Shown piece by piece: positions 25,209 to 31,872 of a stretch of DNA of 33,041 nucleotides. Numbering within the stretch: position 1 is the stretch's first letter; each line of letters starts with the position of its first letter. The DNA comes from Deltaproteobacteria bacterium (GTDB lineage Bacteria; Desulfobacterota; Binatia; UBA9968): NCBI GenBank assembly GCA_023250495.1, contig JAHFAP010000011.1, positions 1 to 33,041 on the forward strand. Reading direction: 5' to 3'. The notes beneath the pieces were generated by a model. That model searched no databases and was not told where the DNA came from. It saw nothing but the letters and a program-made list of their open reading frames with translations. The position numbers and the translations under genes were made by a program.

Positions 25209-25313
25209 GACAATGCGGTCTACTGATCCATTGTTCTATTGGTCTCCGTTTTGAGACCAAGGGTCCATTCGACATTGGAACATTGGAGAATGTGTCCAAT
25301 GCGGTCCACTGAT
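25209..25313. repeat. 105-bp direct repeat, copy 2 (island far side)
   Basis: Second copy of 23693-23797, with a single difference. Just before it (25170-25200) TGGAGNA heptads occur. Similarity to the tRNA-side flank resumes briefly after it (CTGCTCG...ATCCGTACT near 25317-25338). The remaining bases to 25523 hold no gene I can identify. Confidence 0.9.
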
Positions 25314-25523
25314 GTACTGCTCGTGTTGATCCGTACTTCATCTTCGCCCTGAACAGGCTGCGAATGTGAGGCAAAATCCCGCCTTGACAAGAGCCGCCGC
25401 ATGCTCCAGAATCTTGCCAGCGTTTGGACCGCTTTGAAGGTGAAGATCTCCGGTCGTATGGCTCCGCTTGCCCTTCGAGCGGTTTAAGATGTCAAATAAA
25501 ATCACTGACGCAAGGGGGGAGAT

Positions 25524-26069
25524 ATGGCAAGCACTAATGTTCAGTTTCAATCGGTCGAGTCAAACGAGCAGACGACTCCGGTCCGGATCAAAAAGATCGG
25601 TCACGTGGTGTTAAGCGTTAGCGATATCGAGCGGAGCAGCAAGTTCTGGACTGAGATCATGGGCTTTAACTTCTCCGACCGGAACGAAAACGGCATGGTC
25701 TTTTTCCGCAACGCGACGGATCATCATACCATTGCGCTGATTCAAGCTAAGGAAAAAAACGAACTGCCCAAACGAGGGCAAGTGGGGTTTGATCATATGG
25801 CCCTTGAGGTCAGCAGCGTTTCGGAGCTCTTCAAGATTCGCGACTTCCTGCGCTCCAAAGGCGTCGAGATCTTTTATGAAGGACGCCGCGGACCTGGGGG
25901 GAATCCGGGCGTCGAATTCTACGATCCAGACGGTTATAAGATTGAAATCTATGCTGCCATGGATCAGATCGGCACCAATGGCAAAAGCCGCCCGGCTAAC
26001 GAGTGGAAGCGCGCCACGACGCTCGAAGAGGCGGTGGCGAATCCTTTGCCCGGAGCCAAGTACACCTAG
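25524..26069 (+). CDS. VOC superfamily protein (glyoxalase/ring-cleavage dioxygenase fold)
   Basis: A 181-residue vicinal-oxygen-chelate protein. Two beta-alpha-beta-beta-beta modules are seen: IKKIGHVVLSVSDIERSSKF, giving H27, and VGFDHMALEVSSV, giving H91; the last strand YDPDGYKIEIY gives E141. These are the usual metal ligands of type I extradiol dioxygenases and glyoxalases, so a metal-dependent enzyme is likely, but the substrate is unknown. The tail after 145 is not part of the fold. A good ribosome site (GGGGGGA) precedes the ATG. It is followed by an ABC importer operon on the same strand, after a small repeat hairpin. Confidence 0.85.
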   Translation: MASTNVQFQSVESNEQTTPVRIKKIGHVVLSVSDIERSSKFWTEIMGFNFSDRNENGMVFFRNATDHHTIALIQAKEKNELPKRGQVGFDHMALEVSSVSELFKIRDFLRSKGVEIFYEGRRGPGGNPGVEFYDPDGYKIEIYAAMDQIGTNGKSRPANEWKRATTLEEAVANPLPGAKYT

Positions 26070-26085
26070 TCCTCGCTTTGCTCGG

Positions 26086-26133
26086 AATCTCAAATTTCAG
26101 ATCTCATATGCGATCTGAGATTTGTCATCTGCA
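26086..26133. repeat. Inverted heptad-periodic array before the ABC importer
   Basis: Left arm AATCTCA (26086), AATTTCA (26093), GATCTCA (26100); right arm ATCTGAG (26113), ATTTGTC (26120), ATCTGCA (26127). Each set is spaced exactly 7 bases, and the arms are reverse complements with a 6-base centre, giving a stem of about 13 bp. Confidence 0.78.
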
Positions 26134-26208
26134 ATCCCGAAGGGCGCGCTCTCGCCTGTCAAGGCTCGTCTATCTCGGTCTGCAGCATGTCGCGGCTGTA
26201 GAAACGCA

Positions 26209-27342
26209 ATGATCTCCATCCAAGGCCTCAGCAAAGAGTTCGCCGTGAGCGGCGGCAACGTCGCGGCGATCAAGGGGCTGGACCTCGAAGTGGCCGAAGG
26301 CGAGTTCTTCGTCATCGTCGGCGCCAGCGGTTCCGGCAAGACCACGCTGCTCCGCTGCGTCGCCGGTCTGGAGCTTCCCGACAAGGGCACGATCCGCATC
26401 GCCGGCCAGGTGGTTTCGTCGGACAATCCACCCACCTCGGTTCCGTCCCAGCAGCGCAGGCTCGGAATGGTCTTTCAGTCTTACGCTGTCTGGCCCCACC
26501 TCACCGTCTATGAAAACGTCGCCCTGCCTTTGGCTGAAGGCGCGCAACGGGTGCCGCGCCGTGAAGTCGCAAGCCGCGCGCGCGAAGCTCTGCGCCTGGT
26601 TCAGCTTGAAGAGGTGGCCGACCGCTCGGCAACATTGCTCTCAGGCGGGCAGCAGCAGCGCGTCGCGCTTGCCCGCGCCATCGCCGTCAACCCGAGAATT
26701 CTCCTGATGGACGAGCCGCTGAGCAATCTCGACGCGCGTCTGAGGGAAGAGGTGCGGGGCAAGATCCGCGAGTTGGCTAAGCAGCTCGGGGCCACCGTGC
26801 TTTATGTGACGCATGACCAGGTTGAAGCGATGGCGATGGCGGACCGGATCGCGCTCATGCAGGCGGGCGAGTTTCTTCAGGTCGGATCGCCGACGGAGCT
26901 GTACCGCGATCCGGCCCGAGTCGAGGTGGCCGAGTTTTTCGGGCTGATGAACTGGCTGAAGGGGAGGGTCGTTCAGCCTGGACTGGCCGAGACGCCGATC
27001 GGACCGCTGCGCTTCAAGGGAGCGGCGGCGCCCGCAGGCGAGGTCCTTCTCGGCTTCCGCCCTGAATGCGTCGCGATCCTGGAGTCGGCATCTCACGCCG
27101 AATCGAACAGCTTTCCCGCCGCGCTGCGCTCGAGCATGTTTTTGGGCGATCAGTTGGTTTATCACGCGGCGGTGGGCGAGCAGCTTTTTGCGGGAAAGTG
27201 CCGCACCGTCGCTGCGTGCTCCGGCGGCCGCCTGCAGCTCTACATCGACCCTGACGATGTGATGCTCTTTTCGGCGGGTAAGAGAGTCGACCAGGAGACG
27301 GCTGCGGCACGGCCGTCAGCCGCGGTCAGAGCCGCCGGTTAG
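26209..27342 (+). CDS. ABC importer ATPase (PotA/FbpC-like)
   Basis: Nucleotide-binding subunit of an importer of the iron/polyamine/thiamine type. From ATG 26209 the 377-residue product has Walker A GASGSGKT (38-45), Q-loop Q90, signature LSGGQQQ (144-150), Walker B ILLMDEP (164-170), and switch H202 (YVTHD), then a C-terminal TOBE-like beta domain (about 240-350) as in PotA, FbpC and MalK relatives. The frame is open upstream to 26122, but similarity begins at MISIQGLSKEF. The binding protein and permease genes follow. Substrate is not deducible: closest general types are ferric iron, polyamine or sulfonate/phosphonate-like carriers. Confidence 0.92.
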   Translation: MISIQGLSKEFAVSGGNVAAIKGLDLEVAEGEFFVIVGASGSGKTTLLRCVAGLELPDKGTIRIAGQVVSSDNPPTSVPSQQRRLGMVFQSYAVWPHLTVYENVALPLAEGAQRVPRREVASRAREALRLVQLEEVADRSATLLSGGQQQRVALARAIAVNPRILLMDEPLSNLDARLREEVRGKIRELAKQLGATVLYVTHDQVEAMAMADRIALMQAGEFLQVGSPTELYRDPARVEVAEFFGLMNWLKGRVVQPGLAETPIGPLRFKGAAAPAGEVLLGFRPECVAILESASHAESNSFPAALRSSMFLGDQLVYHAAVGEQLFAGKCRTVAACSGGRLQLYIDPDDVMLFSAGKRVDQETAAARPSAAVRAAG

Positions 27343-27419
27343 CGTAGAGCGTTGCATCCCCGCCGGCCTTCGCGGTAAGGTCCGTGTTACCACCGCCAGT
27401 CTATAAGGAGGACTTCTGT

Positions 27420-28535
27420 ATGTCCGCACAACGTAAGAGTACAAGGCTGAGGCCGGTCTCTTTAATCTTTTCCGCTTTGGTTCTGTTCGTCTTTGCGGCA
27501 ACGACGCATGGGGCGCCGGCGGCCACGGTTGCCCAGTTCGTCGAAGGGGCGAAAAAAGAGGGAACGATCCGAGGGCAGTGGTCGCAGAACAGCTTCGGCG
27601 GCAGCGAGGGGTTCGCGGAGATCCTAGCCGGAGTGAACAAAAAATATGGTCTCGGTCTCAAGGGGCAGTTCACTCCCGGTCCGGATATGCAGGCGCTGAT
27701 GCTCCGCATCGCCCAAGAGGCGGCGGCAGGCCAGCCGGCCAGCACCGATCTCTATATGGGAAATTCCCAGGCGATCTTCGATGCCTTGAAGGCTCAAGTT
27801 CTGAAGCCCGTGGAATGGACTGCGATCCTGGACCGGCGTCCCGCGACGGAGCCGGGTTTCGATCCGATCGCCTCCGACGGCACTCACATGGCGGTTGCCA
27901 CCGCAGTTGTCGGGATTGAGTACAACACCAACCTCGTCAAAGGAGCGGACATCCCGAAGCGGCTCGAGGACGTACTGAATCCTAAATGGAAGGGGCGGAT
28001 CGCCTCGACCCCCTACGCGGCGGGAATGCGAGAGCTTGCTATGCCCGGCTTTTTAGGGCGCGAGTACATCGTCGAATATACAAAAAAACTCTCCAAGCAG
28101 ATCGGCGGCTTGATCCGCTGCGGCGAGGCGGAGCGTCTCACCAGCGGTGAGTTCGTCATGCTGGTGCTTACCTGCGGCGGCAACGACGCCACCGTGCTGC
28201 AAAGAAGCGGCGCGCCTTTAGCCCAAACAGTGGTGCAAGAGGGCACTGTCCTGCACATGAGATACGCGGCGGTGCCCAAGAATTCTCGGTCGCCGAATGC
28301 CGCGGCCTTGTTTGCCGCTTATTTGTTTACTCCCGAGGGACAGGCGCTGCTCTGGAAGCACGATGGGCTGGATCTCCATCTCTTCCCTGACTCTCACATG
28401 AAGAAAGATGTGGATACAGTGCGGGCCGCAGGCGGCAAGGTGGTGGTCAACACGCCGCAGTGGCTTGGGTCGCTCAAAGGCTACTCGGAGACGCAGAAGG
28501 AGTTGGAGAAGATCCTGCGCGAGGGGGGCCGGTAA
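27420..28535 (+). CDS. ABC importer periplasmic substrate-binding protein
   Basis: A 371-residue secreted binding protein of the extracellular solute-binding type (ferric-iron/spermidine-like cluster). A signal peptide covers about residues 1-34 (hydrophobic core SLIFSALVLFVFAA, probable cleavage near HGAPA). The mature part begins VAQFVEGAKKEG, a common opening in iron-type binding proteins, and contains VVGIEYNTNLVKG, also typical. The ATG at 27420 is preceded by a perfect AAGGAGG (27405-27411) eight bases upstream. No tyrosine pair typical of FbpA could be assigned with confidence, so iron is a guess only. Confidence 0.88.
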   Translation: MSAQRKSTRLRPVSLIFSALVLFVFAATTHGAPAATVAQFVEGAKKEGTIRGQWSQNSFGGSEGFAEILAGVNKKYGLGLKGQFTPGPDMQALMLRIAQEAAAGQPASTDLYMGNSQAIFDALKAQVLKPVEWTAILDRRPATEPGFDPIASDGTHMAVATAVVGIEYNTNLVKGADIPKRLEDVLNPKWKGRIASTPYAAGMRELAMPGFLGREYIVEYTKKLSKQIGGLIRCGEAERLTSGEFVMLVLTCGGNDATVLQRSGAPLAQTVVQEGTVLHMRYAAVPKNSRSPNAAALFAAYLFTPEGQALLWKHDGLDLHLFPDSHMKKDVDTVRAAGGKVVVNTPQWLGSLKGYSETQKELEKILREGGR

Positions 28536-28547
28536 GAACAAAAAATT

Positions 28548-28579
28548 ACGCCATGCGCTAAGCGCAGAGCGCTAGGCGT
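28548..28579. repeat. Heptad array overlapping the permease start
   Basis: GCG recurs at 28555, 28562, 28569 and 28576 (exact 7-base steps) in GCGCTAA, GCGCAGA, GCGCTAG. The outer ACGCC and GGCGT are complementary, so the whole can fold. The GTG start of the permease at 28578 falls within it. Confidence 0.75.
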
Positions 28580-30332
28580 GAGTGGAACGCCGATGAAACA
28601 AGCCGTTTTGCGTCTGCCCGCGTTCATTGGTTGGAGAAACCAGGCGTCGCCCGCGCTGATGGGGCTGGCGTTGGCGCCGATCGGCGTCATCCTGGTGCTG
28701 GTCGCCGTGATGCTCTGGGTGAGCTTTCAGCGGGGCCTCTTCGGCACGCCCACGGCGATCTACACGCTGGAAAATTACCAGACGATTCTCTCCGACCCGT
28801 TTCTCTACCGGGTGCTGTGGAACACGGCGATCTTCACCCTCACGACGACTTGCGTCGCTCTCCTCACGGGTCTCCCCATCGCCTGGCTGGCCGAAAGAAC
28901 CACCATTCCGGGCAAGACGCTTATCTACGCGATCATGACTCTCGGCCTGCTGATTCCAGGCATCTACACGGCGATGGGATGGACTTTCATCGCCCATCCG
29001 CGGATCGGATTTTTAAACCGCTGGCTCGTGGATCTTTTCGGCCTTGAGAGCGCTCCCATAAACATCGCGACGCCGATCGGCATGGGCTTCGTCCAGGGGC
29101 TCAGCCTCGCTGCCGTAGCGTTCATACTGACCGCGCAGATGTTTCGCGCCATGAACCCGACACTTGAGGAAGCCGCTCAAGTGCACGGCATGAGTTTCGT
29201 CACGATCCTGCATCGGGTCACGTTCCCTCTCGCCCTGCCGGGCATACTGGCGGCGGTGATCTACATCGTGACGATCGGGGTGGCGACGTTCGACATCCCA
29301 GCCATCCTCGGACTCGGCAACCGCGTCTACATGCTCAGTACCTATATCTACATCAAGGTCCACCCTCAGGGCAGCGGCTTGCCGGAGTACGGCATCACGG
29401 GCGCCGTGGGAACCTTCATGATCGTCGTCGCCGCGCTGCTGACCTCGTGGTATGGGCAGGTGCTGCGGAGTGGTCACCGCTTCGAAGTCGTCACCGGCAA
29501 GGGCTACCGCCCCGCGCTGATCAAGCTCGGCCGCTGGGCGGTCGTCGGCTGGCTTTTCATCGGCCTCTACGCCTTTGTCTCCAAGCTGTTGCCGCTGCTC
29601 TTGATCACCTATGCGGCTTTGACCCCCTACTTCGCGCCGCCGTCACTGGAGATGATGCGCCAACTTTCGCTAGTGCACTTTTACAACATGGACTGGGAGC
29701 TGGTCTTGCGCGGCGCGCGCAACACGGCAACGCTGGTGCTGGTGGTGCCGCTGCTGGTGCTGCTCTTCGCGTTCGCCATATCGTGGCTGGTGGTGCGCTC
29801 GCGCAGCCGCGCGCGCTACGCGCTGGAGTTTTGCGCCTTCCTGCCGCAGGCGCTCCCGGAAGTAATTTTAGCAATCGGCGCGCTGCTGCTGGCGCTCTTT
29901 GTGCTGCGTGAATTCGTGCCGCTCTATGGTTCCGTATGGCTGATCGCCATCGTCTACGTGGTGGCCCGGATCGCCTTCGCCACCCGGGCGCTCAACGGCT
30001 CCCTGCTGCAGATCCACCGGGAGCTTGAAGAGGCGGCCTTTGTCTCCGGACTGTCAACGCTTCGCACCGCGCGGCGCGTCCTGCTGCCGCTGCTCTGGCC
30101 AACTCTCTTGTCGGTCTGGCTCTGGACGGCGTTGTTGGTCTATCGCGAGCTTACCGTCGCGGTATTTTTGGGCATCCACGACAACATCACCTTCCCGGCG
30201 GTCATCTGGAGCTACTGGTACGCGGGCGGGATGAACAAGGCCTCGGCCGTGACGCTGCTCATGACCGCCGTGCTCGCCCCGCTGATCGTGGCGTTCTGGT
30301 GGTTCGGCCGGCGCAGCCAGGTGCCGACGTAG
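28578..30332 (+). CDS. ABC importer permease, two-domain (FbpB-like)
   Basis: A 584-residue membrane protein made of two fused permease domains, as in FbpB/SfuB iron transporters, so one chain supplies both halves of the channel. About twelve membrane helices are seen. Both domains carry the EAA loop that docks the ATPase: EEAAQVHGMSFVTILHRVTF (197-216) and EEAAFVSGLSTLRTARRVLL (484-503). The first start is GTG at 28578; ATG at 28593 is in frame five codons later. The 42-base gap from the binding-protein gene is filled by a heptad repeat that could hide or expose the start. Confidence 0.92.
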   Translation: MSGTPMKQAVLRLPAFIGWRNQASPALMGLALAPIGVILVLVAVMLWVSFQRGLFGTPTAIYTLENYQTILSDPFLYRVLWNTAIFTLTTTCVALLTGLPIAWLAERTTIPGKTLIYAIMTLGLLIPGIYTAMGWTFIAHPRIGFLNRWLVDLFGLESAPINIATPIGMGFVQGLSLAAVAFILTAQMFRAMNPTLEEAAQVHGMSFVTILHRVTFPLALPGILAAVIYIVTIGVATFDIPAILGLGNRVYMLSTYIYIKVHPQGSGLPEYGITGAVGTFMIVVAALLTSWYGQVLRSGHRFEVVTGKGYRPALIKLGRWAVVGWLFIGLYAFVSKLLPLLLITYAALTPYFAPPSLEMMRQLSLVHFYNMDWELVLRGARNTATLVLVVPLLVLLFAFAISWLVVRSRSRARYALEFCAFLPQALPEVILAIGALLLALFVLREFVPLYGSVWLIAIVYVVARIAFATRALNGSLLQIHRELEEAAFVSGLSTLRTARRVLLPLLWPTLLSVWLWTALLVYRELTVAVFLGIHDNITFPAVIWSYWYAGGMNKASAVTLLMTAVLAPLIVAFWWFGRRSQVPT

Positions 30333-30370
30333 TAGAAGGTTTGAAGCCATTTGGGAAAGGAGAAAGATCG

Positions 30371-31450
30371 ATGCGAATCAAGAAATGGGGTCTCCTGTTA
30401 ATATTGGTTGCCGGTGTGGCGATCGGCGCTGCCGCGCCGCAGAAGGGCGGCGAGGAGGAAACCGGACCGTATGAAGTTGTGCCCAACTGGCCGCAGCCGC
30501 TCCACAACGACGGCTGGACCTGGGGCTCCACGGCCGCGGTGTGGGCCGAATCGCCGGACCGCGTGTTTGTTTTCCAACGCGGTGAGCTGGAAGAGTTGAA
30601 GGACCCGGTAGGTGGGGGAGGCCTTCCAAAGCGGGTTGCGACCCAAGCCAAGCCGCGCTGGGAGCGTTGCCTAATGGTTTTCGATCGCAACGGCAAGCTC
30701 GTGGAATCGTGGCAGCAGCACGACGACAAGTTTGTCCGGCCGCATCGCGTGGCGATCAGCCCGTATGATGCGGAAAAAAACGTCTGGCTCGTCGATGACG
30801 GCGCGCATCAGGTGTTCAAGTTCACCAACGACGGCAAGAAGCTGCTGATGGTGCTGGGCGAGAAGCAAAAGCCCGGCAACGACCCGTATCACTTCAATCG
30901 CCCGACCGACATCGCCTTCCTGCCGAACGGTGACTTCTACGTGACCGACGGCTACAACAACACCCGCGTGGTGAAGTACTCCAAGGATGGGAAATATCTG
31001 TTCGAATGGGGCAAGCCCGGCAAAGGGCCCGGTGAGTTCAACCTCGTCCATGGCATCTCGATCGACGTCGACAAACAGCGAGTTTATGTTTCGGATCGCT
31101 CCAACTCGCGCATTCAGGTCTTCGACCTGAACGGCAAGTACATCGAGGAATGGAACAACATCCGCTCGCCGTACTACCTCGCGCTGTCGAAGGACCAAGA
31201 GCTCATCGTGTCCGACGGCGTGACGCAGAAGATCCTGAAGTACGACTTGGCCGGAAAGCTCCTCTACTCCTGGGGCACGTTTGGCCCGTTTCCGGGCGGC
31301 CTATGGGGCGTCCACCAAGTCAGCGTCGACAGCGAGGGCAACCTCTACGTCGCCGAGGTCTTCAACGGCCGCGTGCAGAAATTTCGCCCCAAGCCGGGCG
31401 CGGACCGGGCGAAACTCGCCGGGCAGACAGTCCACAGCCTGACGCGGTAA
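30371..31450 (+). CDS. Secreted NHL-repeat beta-propeller protein
   Basis: A 359-residue protein with a signal peptide (1-22) and an NHL-type six-bladed propeller. Repeats are visible at about 121-163 (PHRVAIS...VWLVDDGAHQVFKF), 174-214 (FNRPTDIAF...FYVTDGYNNTRVVKYS), 222-262 (FNLVHGISI...VYVSDRSNSRIQVFD), 266-302 and 312-340. Layout resembles the lyase domain of peptidylglycine amidating enzymes, but equivalent catalytic residues cannot be assigned by eye. AAAGGAG precedes the ATG. It follows the permease by 38 bases and may be co-transcribed; propellers like this can bind ligands or process peptides in the periplasm. Function unknown. Confidence 0.85.
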   Translation: MRIKKWGLLLILVAGVAIGAAAPQKGGEEETGPYEVVPNWPQPLHNDGWTWGSTAAVWAESPDRVFVFQRGELEELKDPVGGGGLPKRVATQAKPRWERCLMVFDRNGKLVESWQQHDDKFVRPHRVAISPYDAEKNVWLVDDGAHQVFKFTNDGKKLLMVLGEKQKPGNDPYHFNRPTDIAFLPNGDFYVTDGYNNTRVVKYSKDGKYLFEWGKPGKGPGEFNLVHGISIDVDKQRVYVSDRSNSRIQVFDLNGKYIEEWNNIRSPYYLALSKDQELIVSDGVTQKILKYDLAGKLLYSWGTFGPFPGGLWGVHQVSVDSEGNLYVAEVFNGRVQKFRPKPGADRAKLAGQTVHSLTR

Positions 31451-31514
31451 GGAAATCTCCTGAAGTTAGGAACGCCCCGCTACTCGTCTGTTGGAAAAAC
31501 GTAGGGATAGGGTT

Positions 31515-31778
31515 TTACACCTTAAATACCTGGTCGTGTTCGCGGACTTTGTCTTTGACTTTGATCCCGACCACTTTACCCTTTTCCGCGCGGGGCACGC
31601 TCTGGTGCTCGATCTGGATGGAATCTACGGTCTGGGTAAAGTCGGTGTGTTTGCCTTTGATGTGGATCGTGTCCCCGACCTTGAGTTCGCCGCCGGTGAG
31701 CTCGATGATGCCCACGCTGAGATGGGAGTAGTAGTGGGTGATCAGGCCAATGAGTGTTTCCTCTGACTTGGCATTCAT
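31515..31778 (-). CDS. Stand-alone EF-Tu domain 2-like protein
   Basis: An 87-residue protein that consists only of a translation-factor domain 2-like beta barrel: LIGLITHYYSHLSVGIIEL, GELKVGDTIHIKG and DSIQIEHQSVPRAEKG, VVGIKVKDKVREHDQVF. These match the strand pattern of domain 2 of EF-Tu/IF2-type GTPases, but no GTPase domain is present. Such small proteins occur in many bacteria and their role is not known to me. The ATG at 31778 is preceded by a strong AGGAGGGG; a longer frame to 31817 would bypass it. It lies upstream of no other gene on its strand except across the gap to the aldehyde dehydrogenase. Confidence 0.8.
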   Translation of the reverse strand: MNAKSEETLIGLITHYYSHLSVGIIELTGGELKVGDTIHIKGKHTDFTQTVDSIQIEHQSVPRAEKGKVVGIKVKDKVREHDQVFKV

Positions 31779-31872
31779 GACAGCCCCTCCTCTGTAGAAT
31801 ACTTCAGGCTCAGGCATTCGTGTCTAGAGCATTTTCCGGCCCTCTACCGTTGACTACGCTGAAGAAAGATGA

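Noticed and set aside
24402..25226. Two small similar open frames (MGLRGVKAGLLGMMV... at 24402 and MGLRRVKAGLLGMTV... at 25038)
   Set aside because: They resemble each other only because both lie in the 102-bp repeat and run through a tRNA T arm; no ribosome site and no independent support for coding.
23650..25320. Possible CRISPR array in the repeats near the tRNA
   Set aside because: Only two or three copies of units of different length, no regular spacers, and no cas genes in the window.
25338..25550. Minus-strand open frame of 70 codons before the VOC gene
   Set aside because: No family recognised, no ribosome site, and it overlaps the VOC start; could be debris but cannot be supported as a gene.
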